DNA of 37,612 bases from Candidatus Arcticimaribacter sp. (GTDB lineage Bacteria; Bacteroidota; Bacteroidia; Flavobacteriales; Flavobacteriaceae). The notes under the pieces are model-generated. The model made no database searches and was not told the origin of the DNA. It was given only the letters and a program-made list of their open reading frames with translations. Shown piece after piece: positions 1-6,786 of this stretch. Positions within the stretch are counted from its first letter, which is position 1. Each line of letters starts with the position of its first letter. Location: contig PXYQ01000004.1 of assembly GCA_003023645.1 (NCBI GenBank), forward strand, positions 1 to 37,612. The letters are read 5' to 3'. The position numbers and the translations under genes are program-made.

Positions 1-72
1 AACAACTGGAGCAGTCTCAACAACTGGAGCAGCTTCAACAACTGGTGCAGCTTCTACAGCTGGTGTAGCTTT
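1..72. repeat. 18-bp tandem repeat encoding the rpsB Ala/Pro/Val tail
   Basis: Three near-identical 18-bp units lie at 1-18, 19-36 and 37-54, each close to AACAACTGGAGCAGCTTC on the plus strand. A degenerate fourth unit lies at 55-72. On the coding (minus) strand each unit encodes the six residues EAAPVV or a close variant. The unit is a multiple of three, so copy-number change would lengthen or shorten the S2 tail without shifting the frame. The array probably continues past the left edge. Confidence 0.85.
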
Positions 73-807
73 GGCAGCAGCTTCATCTTCTTTCCCTTTG
101 TTTTCAGCATCTTTTTCAGCTTGACGATTTTTAAGACCAACGGCAACCGATTCGGTTACTAGGCTTAAGATCTTTTCTACAGATTTAGATGCATCATCAT
201 TAGCAGGGATTACAAAATCTACATCTCTAGGATCAGAGTTTGTATCTACCATAGCAAAAATTGGAATTTTCAATTTTTGAGCTTCTTTGATAGCGATGTG
301 TTCTCGTTTGATATCAACTACGAACAATGCAGCAGGAAGACGCGTCATGTCAGTAATTGAACCTAAGTTTTTCTCAAGCTTAGCACGTAAACGGTTTACT
401 TGTAATTTTTCTTTCTTAGAAAGGGTTTCGAAAGTACCGTCTTTTTTCATACGATCAATCGCAGCCATTTTCTTTACTGCTTTACGAATGGTAACAAAGT
501 TTGTTAACATTCCGCCGGGCCAACGCTCGGTGATATAAGGCATATTGATACTAGCTGCATGAGTTGCAACGATATCTTTAGCTTGTTTCTTAGTTGCAAC
601 AAATAAAATCTTACGTCCAGAAGATGCAATTTTTTGCATTGCTTCAGCCGCTTCGTCAATTTTTGCTGCAGTTTTGTAAAGGTTGATGATGTGGATTCCA
701 TTACGCTCCATGTAGATGTAAGGAGCCATGTTTGGATTCCATTTTCGGGTTAAGTGACCGAAATGTACGCCTGCATTTAACAGGTCTTTTACGTCGATGT
801 TTGCCAT
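1..807 (-). CDS. rpsB: 30S ribosomal protein S2 (uS2), C-terminus cut by window edge
   Basis: The protein begins MANIDVKDLLNAGVHFGH and continues with TRKWNPNMAPYIYMERNGIH, the diagnostic N-terminal signature of ribosomal protein uS2 of the small subunit. The reading frame stays open for 269 codons to the left edge, so the stop lies outside the window. The conserved S2 core ends near residue 225. After it comes a charged stretch and then an Ala/Pro/Val-rich tail built on six-residue repeats of the type EAAPVV. E. coli S2 has about 240 residues, so this protein is clearly longer. The gene is third in rplM-rpsI-rpsB; tsf often follows rpsB in bacteria but lies beyond the edge here. The start ATG at 805-807 fits the family start. 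Identity is certain; the tail function is unknown. Confidence 0.97.
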   Translation of the reverse strand, partial: MANIDVKDLLNAGVHFGHLTRKWNPNMAPYIYMERNGIHIINLYKTAAKIDEAAEAMQKIASSGRKILFVATKKQAKDIVATHAASINMPYITERWPGGMLTNFVTIRKAVKKMAAIDRMKKDGTFETLSKKEKLQVNRLRAKLEKNLGSITDMTRLPAALFVVDIKREHIAIKEAQKLKIPIFAMVDTNSDPRDVDFVIPANDDASKSVEKILSLVTESVAVGLKNRQAEKDAENKGKEDEAAAKATPAVEAAPVVEAAPVVETAPVV

Positions 808-817
808 TGTTGTTAGT

Positions 818-953
818 TTACGTTCCGTAAGTTAGCAATAGTGAAGTGGCTTTTTTCAAAGGCCTTCACCATTTAGATGCTAAACTAAATCTCGTTTTCA
901 CGAGTGGGCAACGGGTGATTAAAATATGAACGAACCCTTTTTATAAAAAAGGG
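818..953 (-). promoter_or_regulatory. Structured rpsB leader (candidate cis-regulatory RNA)
   Basis: The 157-nt rpsI-rpsB spacer holds a run of potential hairpins on the transcribed minus strand. In transcript order they are: 953-935 (CCCTTTTT/AAAAAGGG, 3-nt loop); 904-891 (CTCGT-GAAA-ACGAG, a perfect stem with a GNRA-type tetraloop); 890-871 (ATTTAG/CTAAAT, 8-nt loop); 869-841 (GTGAA..GGC/GCC..TTCAC, with a 2-nt bulge); and 830-818 (TTACG-GAA-CGTAA), ending 11 nt before the rpsB start codon. The first hairpin is not followed by a clear U-run, so it is a weak terminator at best. Ribosomal protein operons are often autoregulated through such leaders, and S2 is a plausible ligand. That role is inference. 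Confidence 0.5.
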
Positions 954-964
954 CAAAAATGATA

Positions 965-1351
965 TTAACGTTTAGAGAACTGGAATTTCTTACGAGCTTT
1001 CTTTTGACCGAATTTTTTACGTTCAACCATACGAGGATCACGAGTCAATAAACCTTCTGGTTTAAGAGCCAAACGATTTTCTTCGTCGATTTTACATAAA
1101 GCACGAGCGATTGCTAAACGAACTGCTTCAACTTGTCCGTTAGAACCACCACCTACTACAGTGATTTTTACATCATAGTTCCCTTCCGTTCCTGTAAGTG
1201 CAAAGGGCTGAACCACTTTGTACTGTAAGGCTGGTGTTGGGAAATAATCTTTGTACTCTTTTTTATTAACTGTCATTGATCCATTGCCTTCAGACAAGAA
1301 TATTCGAGCTACAGAAGTCTTACGACGTCCAATTGTATGTATTACCTCCAT
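965..1351 (-). CDS. rpsI: 30S ribosomal protein S9 (uS9)
   Basis: This 128-residue protein is full length for uS9. It begins MEVIHTIGRRKTSVAR and ends in the conserved basic tail RKKFGQKKARKKFQFSKR, which in known ribosomes reaches the P-site tRNA. The internal GGGSNGQVEAVRLAIARAL segment is also typical. Its ATG overlaps the rplM stop by one base (TAATG), so the two genes are translationally coupled in one transcript, the usual rplM-rpsI pairing in bacteria. Confidence 0.98.
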   Translation of the reverse strand: MEVIHTIGRRKTSVARIFLSEGNGSMTVNKKEYKDYFPTPALQYKVVQPFALTGTEGNYDVKITVVGGGSNGQVEAVRLAIARALCKIDEENRLALKPEGLLTRDPRMVERKKFGQKKARKKFQFSKR

Positions 1352-1806
1352 TATTTGAGTTTGCTTAGTTTAATTGTAGTTGGATTTAATCCTTCGTGCG
1401 TATGCTCCGAACCACTAAATACTTTAAGGTTTCTGTATAATACAGCTCCTAATTTATTTTTAGGTAACATGCCACGTACAGCGTTTTCTACTAAACGTGT
1501 AGAGCTTTTGTTGTACAATTGCTCAGCAGTTAATTTACGCTGTCCACCAGGGTAACCTGTGTGACGGATGTATACTTTTTGTTTCCACTTGTCTCCTGAT
1601 AATTCAATCTTATCTGAATTGATCACGATAACATTATCTCCGCAATCTACGTGAGGAGTATAATTGGGTTTGTTTTTACCACGAATGATTTTGGCAACCT
1701 CAGAGGCCATTCTTCCTAAAGGCATTCCGGCAACGTCTACCATAACCCATTGTTTGTCAACGGTATTACTATTAGCAGAGATGGTTTTGTAACTTAGTGT
1801 ATTCAC
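1351..1806 (-). CDS. rplM: 50S ribosomal protein L13 (uL13)
   Basis: This 151-residue protein carries the uL13 signatures WVMVDVAGMPLGRMASEVAK near residues 20-39, then NYTPHVDCGDNVIVINSDKI and KVYIRHTGYPGG. Length and motifs match the family, an early-assembling 23S rRNA-binding protein. It is the first gene of the ribosomal operon and has a good Bacteroidota promoter about 45 bp upstream. The ATG at 1804-1806 is the only sensible start. Bacteroidota L13 often has a short N-terminal extension before the WVMVD motif, as seen here. Confidence 0.98.
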   Translation of the reverse strand: MNTLSYKTISANSNTVDKQWVMVDVAGMPLGRMASEVAKIIRGKNKPNYTPHVDCGDNVIVINSDKIELSGDKWKQKVYIRHTGYPGGQRKLTAEQLYNKSSTRLVENAVRGMLPKNKLGAVLYRNLKVFSGSEHTHEGLNPTTIKLSKLK

Positions 1807-1850
1807 AATATATGTTTTTTATCTGTACAATTTCCCCCATTAGAGGGCTG

Positions 1851-1881
1851 CAAATGTACTACATTATTCTTTTTGAGGCAA
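1851..1881 (-). promoter_or_regulatory. Promoter of rplM-rpsI-rpsB
   Basis: On the minus strand TTG (1881-1879) is followed after 20 bp by TACATTTG (1858-1851). This is an exact match to the -33 TTG / -7 TAnnTTTG consensus known for Bacteroides and Flavobacterium. Transcription would start near 1845, giving a leader of about 40 nt before rplM. That leader contains a short CCC/GGG stem near 1835-1846. Confidence 0.75.
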
Positions 1882-1969
1882 TAGAGACCGAGTCTTTTTT
1901 TATAAAAGTTCGGAACTAGCTTCCTAGGATTCAATGTTGAAGCATTTTTTTAGAAATGCAGCCGTTTTT

Positions 1970-2344
1970 TTAGAACGGAAGATCGTCTTCTACTGCTCGA
2001 TCTGCTTCGTCAGTTGCCTGAAAAGACGATGCGGGTGGCATCGGGGGCATTTCTGGGGCTGCTGCTGCTGCTTGACCTTCGATTCTCCATCCTTGTACCG
2101 AGTTAAAGTATTTGGTTTCTCCTTGTGGATTGACCCATTCTCTTCCTCTTAAGTTGATTCCGATCTTTACCGGTTGACCTACATTAAAAGAATCCAATAA
2201 GTCACATTTGTCTTGAACAAATTCAACTAAAATGTGCTGTGGATACTGTTCTTCCGTAGTTACTACTACTTCACGTTTTCTGAATCCATTACCACCATAG
2301 GTTTTTGTTTCATCAAGCCATTTTATTTTCCCTGCTACTTCCAT
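1970..2344 (-). CDS. DUF3127 family protein, OB-fold-like with SSB-type acidic tip
   Basis: I recognise this 124-residue protein as the DUF3127 family, common in Bacteroidota and without an established function. Residues 1-90 look like an OB-fold: an N-terminal GKIKWLDETKTYGGNGFRKREVVV strand pair, then GINLRGREWVNPQGETKYF ending in WRIEG, which resembles the strand 3-4 region of single-stranded DNA-binding proteins. Residues 91-108 are an Ala/Pro/Met linker, and the C-terminus is VEDDLPF, very close to the DDDIPF partner-recruiting tip of SSB. The ATG at 2342-2344 is chosen because an in-frame TTG upstream (2371) falls inside the promoter -7 box. A role in single-stranded nucleic acid handling is inferred, not shown. 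Confidence 0.85.
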   Translation of the reverse strand: MEVAGKIKWLDETKTYGGNGFRKREVVVTTEEQYPQHILVEFVQDKCDLLDSFNVGQPVKIGINLRGREWVNPQGETKYFNSVQGWRIEGQAAAAAPEMPPMPPASSFQATDEADRAVEDDLPF

Positions 2345-2368
2345 AAGTTCTTTAAATTTTACTAGCCA

Positions 2369-2400
2369 CAAAAATATAAAAATTTAGGGAGCTAATCCAA
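2369..2400 (-). promoter_or_regulatory. Promoter of the DUF3127 gene
   Basis: Minus-strand TTG (2400-2398), a 21-bp spacer, then TATTTTTG (2376-2369), an exact TAnnTTTG match. Initiation near 2363 would leave a leader of about 20 nt before the ATG at 2344. This excludes the in-frame TTG codon at 2371 as a start. Confidence 0.65.
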
Positions 2401-2425
2401 CAGAATTCCTTTTTCCTTTTTATGT

Positions 2426-2440
2426 TACCTTCGTAAGGTA
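2426..2440 (+). promoter_or_regulatory. Palindrome overlapping a possible histidine kinase promoter
   Basis: TACCTT-CGT-AAGGTA is a perfect 6-bp inverted repeat ending 11 bp before the histidine kinase start. Its left part, TACCTTCG (2426-2433), matches the -7 consensus TAnnTTTG at all but one position. I see no TTG at the right distance upstream. It could be a weak promoter, a regulator site laid over it, or a short RNA hairpin near the start codon. Confidence 0.35.
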
Positions 2441-2451
2441 GATTTTTAATT

Positions 2452-3609
2452 ATGAGCAACTTTTTTTCTCAAAACAAAATTAGACCTTGGGTTCTCCTGA
2501 GTGTCTTTGCCATTGTTGCTCTAATCCTATGGAACACCAATGTGCTTTTCCAAATTCTAAAGGAAGAAGAGCGAACCAAAATGGAACTGTGGGCTACAGC
2601 TCAGCAAGAACTCATCGAAAATTCTGACTTAAGTCGCGATTATGGAATCTTGGCGTTCGATGTTTTACAAAAAATTGGAGTGACTCCGATGATTCAAGTT
2701 AACGCTTCTGGGTACATTAAAGATTTTAAAAACATCGACTGGGATATTCAACGGGACCCTGATTCTCTAAAACTATATGATTTACTTAACAAATTAAAAC
2801 TTGAAAACGCTCCCATTGCCATTCGCTATAAAGATGTAGTAAATCAAACCCTATACTACGGCGATTCGGAATTACTTAAAAAACTGCAATATTATCCCCT
2901 AGCGCTTTTATTGATCATGGCCTTATTTGCTGCTGTGCTCTTTTTCTTTTTTCAAACTTCAAAGGCTTCTGAGCAAAACAGACTGTGGGCCGGTATGGCA
3001 AAAGAAACCGCCCATCAAATAGGAACTCCTTTGAGCTCGCTTATGGGATGGATTACCTTACTTAAAGAACAAAACATAGCTCCAGCTTCGGTTGATGAAA
3101 TGGAAAAAGATGTTGACCGTTTAACCGTCATTACCGAACGTTTTTCTAAGGTTGGTTCGCTTCCAGAATTACACAATCACGACGTGGCGCAAGCAACCGA
3201 AGAAGCGATACTGTATTTGAAAAAGAGAAGTTCTCAATTGATTCTGTGGACTTGGGACGTTCCCCAAAAAGAGATTCGAATCCCGATCAACCTTCCACTT
3301 TATAGTTGGACGTTAGAGAATTTAATTAAAAATGGAATCGATGCCATGAAAGGGCAGGGGAGTTTAACAATCGAATTGGTGGAACGCAAAACCGAAGTTG
3401 TGGTTCGTGTATCCGACACAGGTCAGGGCATTGCTCCGAAAAATGTGAAACGTATTTTTAATCCCGGTTTTACAACCAAACAACGCGGTTGGGGTCTGGG
3501 GCTTTCTTTGGTTCGTAGAATAATCGTTGACTATCACCAAGGAAGCGTAGCGGTTTTGAAAACGGAAATGGGAAAGGGTACTACTTTTGAAATCCGATTA
3601 AAAAAATAA
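2452..3609 (+). CDS. Membrane sensor histidine kinase (orphan)
   Basis: This 385-residue protein has two membrane segments (about 12-34 and 148-168) flanking a periplasmic domain of roughly 110 residues with no recognised fold. The cytoplasmic half is a complete histidine kinase. The phospho-acceptor His188 lies in AKETAHQIGTPLSSL, a form of H-box common in Bacteroidota. The ATP-binding part has an N-box (N290, N294), a DTGQG G1 box (322-326), an FTTK F-box (340-343) and a GWGLGLSL G2 box (346-353). It should autophosphorylate and pass phosphate to a response regulator, but none is adjacent, so its partner is unknown. It is transcribed alone, divergent from the DUF3127 gene and convergent with the HIT gene. 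Confidence 0.93.
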   Translation: MSNFFSQNKIRPWVLLSVFAIVALILWNTNVLFQILKEEERTKMELWATAQQELIENSDLSRDYGILAFDVLQKIGVTPMIQVNASGYIKDFKNIDWDIQRDPDSLKLYDLLNKLKLENAPIAIRYKDVVNQTLYYGDSELLKKLQYYPLALLLIMALFAAVLFFFFQTSKASEQNRLWAGMAKETAHQIGTPLSSLMGWITLLKEQNIAPASVDEMEKDVDRLTVITERFSKVGSLPELHNHDVAQATEEAILYLKKRSSQLILWTWDVPQKEIRIPINLPLYSWTLENLIKNGIDAMKGQGSLTIELVERKTEVVVRVSDTGQGIAPKNVKRIFNPGFTTKQRGWGLGLSLVRRIIVDYHQGSVAVLKTEMGKGTTFEIRLKK

Positions 3610-3617
3610 AACAGTAC

Positions 3618-4007
3618 TTATAGGCTTGCAGCAATTTGCTTGGCAAGTGCAATCATTTCTTCTGCATCGATCTGTTCTTTCTTCCCAAAAGTAGCATCTT
3701 CCATCGCATTCAATGGAACTAAATGTACGTGCACATGAGGAACTTCAAGACCGATTACGGTCATTCCAATACGTTTGCAAGGAACCGTTTTACGCAGCCC
3801 CAAAGCTACCGTTCTCGAAAACTCCATTAGGGCGGCATAAGAAGCAGCATCCAAATCGAAAAGTTTGTTGGTCTCTTTTTTAGGAACACAAAGCGTATGC
3901 CCTTTGGCATTCGGGTTTACATCCAAAAAGGCAATGTGGTGCTCGTCTTCTGTTATTTTGTAACAGGGAATTTCCCCTGCGATGATTTTAGAGAAAATAC
4001 TACCCAT
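3618..4007 (-). CDS. HIT family nucleotide hydrolase (HINT-like)
   Basis: This 129-residue protein carries the histidine triad HVHVHLVP at 91-98, with His93 as the expected catalytic nucleophile. The N-terminal pattern SIFSKIIAGEIPCYKI...HIAFLDVNPNAKGHTLCVPKKE is typical of HINT-like enzymes, which hydrolyse nucleoside phosphoramidates and AMP-linked substrates. The start codon follows the greA stop with no gap (TAA ATG), so it is translated from the greA transcript. The substrate in this organism is unknown. Confidence 0.93.
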   Translation of the reverse strand: MGSIFSKIIAGEIPCYKITEDEHHIAFLDVNPNAKGHTLCVPKKETNKLFDLDAASYAALMEFSRTVALGLRKTVPCKRIGMTVIGLEVPHVHVHLVPLNAMEDATFGKKEQIDAEEMIALAKQIAASL

Positions 4008-4484
4008 TTAGTTTCTGCTAATGTTTGTTATTTCGAGCTGAATGGTTCCACTAGGGACGGTGATTTCGGCCATTTCCCCAACTTTTTTCCCCAGTAAACC
4101 TTGACCAATAGGGGAGTTTACAGAGATTTTCCCTGTTTTTAAGTCAGCTTCACTTTGAGCAACCAAGGTATAGGTCATTTTCATGCCATTGGTCTTGTTC
4201 AATAATTCAACAGTAGAGAGAACCAAAACCTTAGAAACATCCAATTGCGACTCGTCAATAAGGCGAGCGTTTGCATAGTTGTCTTCCATTCGGGCAATAC
4301 GCATTTCGAGCATGCCTTGGGCCTCCTTGGCAGCGTCATATTCAGCGTTTTCACTCAAATCGCCTTTGTCTCTTGCCTCGGCTATTGCCTGAGAAGCTTT
4401 TGGGCGTTCAATATCTTTCAACTGATTGAGTTCTTCTTTTAATTTCTTTAAACCTTCTTCGGTGTAGTAGGAAGTTTTACTCAT
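4008..4484 (-). CDS. greA: Transcription elongation factor GreA
   Basis: This 158-residue protein matches GreA in length. Residues 1-75 form the antiparallel coiled coil that enters the RNA polymerase secondary channel. The tip sequence ARDKGDLSENAEYDAAKE carries the two conserved acidic residues D42 and E45, which help place the catalytic metal for cleavage of backtracked RNA. The C-terminal globular domain ends with the usual SPIGQGLLGKKVGE segment. It is first in a greA-HIT pair. An exact TAnnTTTG box lies about 56 bp upstream of the start, and a terminator-like hairpin sits between the two. Confidence 0.97.
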   Translation of the reverse strand: MSKTSYYTEEGLKKLKEELNQLKDIERPKASQAIAEARDKGDLSENAEYDAAKEAQGMLEMRIARMEDNYANARLIDESQLDVSKVLVLSTVELLNKTNGMKMTYTLVAQSEADLKTGKISVNSPIGQGLLGKKVGEMAEITVPSGTIQLEITNISRN

Positions 4485-4507
4485 TTTTACTTAATTTTAG
4501 TGCTAAT

Positions 4508-4533
4508 AAAAAACCCTACCATAAGGAAGGGTT
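4508..4533 (-). terminator. Terminator-like hairpin in the greA leader
   Basis: On the minus strand AACCCT-T-CC-TTAT-GG-T-AGGGTT can form an 8-bp stem with one internal U-U mismatch (4533-4512), followed directly by a T-run (4513-4508). This is the form of an intrinsic terminator, but it lies downstream of the greA -7 box (4540-4547) and upstream of the greA ATG (4484). It could attenuate greA, cap the 5' end of its mRNA, or stop read-through from upstream. On the plus strand no T-run follows. Confidence 0.5.
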
Positions 4534-5011
4534 GTTCTACAAATATAAGAAATTGAGTGATTTAACCCTATTTTTAAAAAAGAAGTTCTGGAGTGCCTTT
4601 TTTATAGGGTTTCTTTTCTTGTCGTGTTCTAGTTCTGACTTAGAACGGAATCCTTATTTGGCGGAATATTCGTTTCAGTTTCCTATCAACCTGAACTTAC
4701 CGGAATACGACGATTTGAGGTTTGCAGGCGGATCTATTCTGATTCCCCAATTGGGCCACAAAGGGATTTTGGTTTTCAATCTAAATGGAAATACCTTTTT
4801 TGCATGGGAAGCGAGTTGTCCAAATCATGTACCCAATAGTTGTTCACAAACAGAAATCGTTGGAGTTTTAGCCGAATGTTCTTGTGAGGAATATCAATAC
4901 AGCCTGGCAACGGGTCAGTTGTTGAATCCTCCAGAAGATGCGGAGACCTTATATCCTTTGTTATTTTATCGTGCAGAAGTACGAGGCAATTCGGTTGTAG
5001 TATCCAATTAG
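4532..5011 (+). CDS. Rieske-like lipoprotein with cysteine-only ligand set
   Basis: This is a small secreted lipoprotein: a basic KKK stretch, a hydrophobic core, then the lipobox FLSC with the lipidated Cys at residue 32 of the longest reading. The mature part resembles a Rieske domain, with AWEASCPN (Cys96), Cys104, and CSCEEYQYSLATG (Cys116, Cys118), the last resembling the Rieske box CPCHGSxYxxxTG. The canonical ligands are two Cys and two His. Here the second-box His is replaced by Glu, and His99 (CPNH) is not in the usual CxH spacing. Four Cys remain. I recall similar flavobacterial lipoproteins of unknown function. No ATG is in frame; TTG codons at 4532 and 4553 are both possible starts, the latter preceded by an A-rich stretch. 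Confidence 0.75.
   Translation: MFYKYKKLSDLTLFLKKKFWSAFFIGFLFLSCSSSDLERNPYLAEYSFQFPINLNLPEYDDLRFAGGSILIPQLGHKGILVFNLNGNTFFAWEASCPNHVPNSCSQTEIVGVLAECSCEEYQYSLATGQLLNPPEDAETLYPLLFYRAEVRGNSVVVSN
4540..4547 (-). promoter_or_regulatory. -7 box of the greA promoter
   Basis: TATATTTG on the minus strand is an exact TAnnTTTG match. No TTG lies 17-23 bp upstream, so only the -7 element is supported. The predicted start point is near 4535, which places the terminator-like hairpin at the very 5' end of the transcript. Confidence 0.55.
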
Positions 5012-5012
5012 T

Positions 5013-6782
5013 TTATTTCTGAAGATCCAATAGAACATCAGCTATTCCTGCTGCATCCAAACCAACTTCTTTTTGTAATTGTGCGGTTGTTCCGTGTGGG
5101 ATAAAATGGTCAGGAATACCGATTCTTTTAATGGTTTGCGAGTATCCGTGCGCATTGGCCCATTCCAAAACAGCACTTCCGGCTCCACCAGCCAAAGCAC
5201 TATCTTCGACGGTTAGGATCGTGGTATAGGTTTTGAAAACACCATGTAAAAGTGTGTCGTCTAGCGGTTTTATACTGCCTAAGTCGTAATGACTCGGCGA
5301 ACAACGGTCTTCTATTAATTCTATGGCATCGTTGACGTTATCTCCCATAGTTCCTACTGTAAGAATCGCAATCTCTTTTCCTTCTTTAAGACAGTGTCCC
5401 CGATCAAGATCAATTTCCTCAAAAGGAAGTTCCCAGTTGGATATTTTCCCATAGCCTCTTGGGTAACGAATCGCTACCGGTCCATCGATTCCGAGTTGTA
5501 GGGTATAAAGTGTATTTCGGAGTTGAATTTCGTTTCTTGGAGCTAAGATGCGCATATTGGGAATGGTTCTCAGCATGGCAATATCAAAAACGCCGTGATG
5601 TGTGGGTCCATCTTGGCCGACCAAACCAGCGCGGTCAAGACAAAAAACGACCCCTAGATTCTGTAAAGCAACATCGTGTATGACTTGATCATAAGCGCGT
5701 TGTAAAAAGGTAGCATAGATTGCACAAAAAGGGAGTAAGCCAGTTGTTGCCATTCCAGCTGCCAGGGTAACGGCATGTTGTTCTGCTATACCGACATCAA
5801 AACTTCTTTCTGGAAAAGCATCCATCATCAATTTCATAGAACTACCGGTCGGCATAGCCGGAGTGATCCCTACAATAGCATCGTTTTGAGCTGCTAAAGC
5901 AACCAAGGTTTTCCCAAATACATCTTGGTATTTTGTGGTTGGGCGTTCTGTTTTTGGAACAAGAATACCCGTTTTACGATCGAATTTACCAGGAGCGTGA
6001 TAGGTTACTTGATCCAATTCTGCCTGTTCAACTCCTTTGCCTTTGGTGGTGACTACGTGAATCAGGCGCGGGCCTTTTTGCTTTTGTATTTTTTGAAAAG
6101 CAACAATCAACCCCTGCAGATCGTGACCATCGACAGGTCCAGTGTAAGGAATGTTTAGGGCCTGAAAAATATTTTCTGAGGCTGTGTTTTGTTGTTTTAC
6201 TTTTTCGAAATAATGTTTTAAAGCGCCAACACTGGGGTCAATCCCTATGGCATTGTCGTTGAGTACGATAATCAAATTGGCTGTACTCACACCTGCATGA
6301 TTCAGTGCTTCGAGGGCCATTCCGCCGGCGATAGAAGCATCGCCAATTACAGCAATATGGGCTCGCGAATCCTTTTTTTGTTGGTGGGCGAGTGCCATAC
6401 CTAGGGCTGCCGAAATAGAGGTGGAGGCATGACCCGTACCAAAAGTATCATAAATGCTTTCTGCTCTACTGGGAAAACCACTGAGTCCCTGCCACTGTCT
6501 GTTGGTTGCAAATTGATCGCGCCTCCCAGTAAGGATTTTGTGTCCGTAGGCTTGATGACCTACATCCCAAATGAGCTGGTCAACGGGGGTGTTAAAAACA
6601 TAATGCAAAGCAACGGTAAGTTCTACAACACCCAAACTTGCGCCTAAATGCCCTTCTTTAGTTGCAATTACATCGATGATTTCTTGACGTAATGCTCCTG
6701 CCAAGAGAAGTAAATCTTCAGGCTTGAGCTCCCGAATGGCTTCGGGATTATTGATTTTTGATAAAACGCTTTCTTGTTTCAC
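5013..6782 (-). CDS. dxs: 1-deoxy-D-xylulose-5-phosphate synthase
   Basis: The 589-residue protein catalyses the first step of the MEP isoprenoid pathway, joining pyruvate and glyceraldehyde 3-phosphate using thiamine diphosphate. It shows ATKEGHLGASLGVVELTVALH (His45 in the active site), DVGHQAYGHKILTGR, the ThDP/Mg motif GDASIAGGMALEALN (147-161), and a C-terminal transketolase domain with DRAGLVGQDGPTHHG. It is somewhat shorter than the E. coli enzyme, as expected in Bacteroidota. The only plausible start is the GTG at 6782-6780; the family N-terminus begins within a few residues of it. The -7 box ends only 4 bp upstream, so the mRNA may be leaderless. It stops one base from the end of the converging Rieske-like gene. 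Confidence 0.97.
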   Translation of the reverse strand: MKQESVLSKINNPEAIRELKPEDLLLLAGALRQEIIDVIATKEGHLGASLGVVELTVALHYVFNTPVDQLIWDVGHQAYGHKILTGRRDQFATNRQWQGLSGFPSRAESIYDTFGTGHASTSISAALGMALAHQQKKDSRAHIAVIGDASIAGGMALEALNHAGVSTANLIIVLNDNAIGIDPSVGALKHYFEKVKQQNTASENIFQALNIPYTGPVDGHDLQGLIVAFQKIQKQKGPRLIHVVTTKGKGVEQAELDQVTYHAPGKFDRKTGILVPKTERPTTKYQDVFGKTLVALAAQNDAIVGITPAMPTGSSMKLMMDAFPERSFDVGIAEQHAVTLAAGMATTGLLPFCAIYATFLQRAYDQVIHDVALQNLGVVFCLDRAGLVGQDGPTHHGVFDIAMLRTIPNMRILAPRNEIQLRNTLYTLQLGIDGPVAIRYPRGYGKISNWELPFEEIDLDRGHCLKEGKEIAILTVGTMGDNVNDAIELIEDRCSPSHYDLGSIKPLDDTLLHGVFKTYTTILTVEDSALAGGAGSAVLEWANAHGYSQTIKRIGIPDHFIPHGTTAQLQKEVGLDAAGIADVLLDLQK

Positions 6783-6786
6783 AATA

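Noticed and set aside
1-72. CRISPR-like direct repeats
   Set aside because: The 18-bp units are contiguous, without spacers, and are in-frame coding repeats of rpsB.
1942-1959. Terminator after the DUF3127 gene
   Set aside because: GCATTT/AAATGC can pair, but the stem is short and no T-run follows on the minus strand.
2345-2371. N-terminal extension of the DUF3127 protein from an in-frame TTG
   Set aside because: The codon lies inside the exact TAnnTTTG promoter box, and the family begins at the downstream MEVAGKI.
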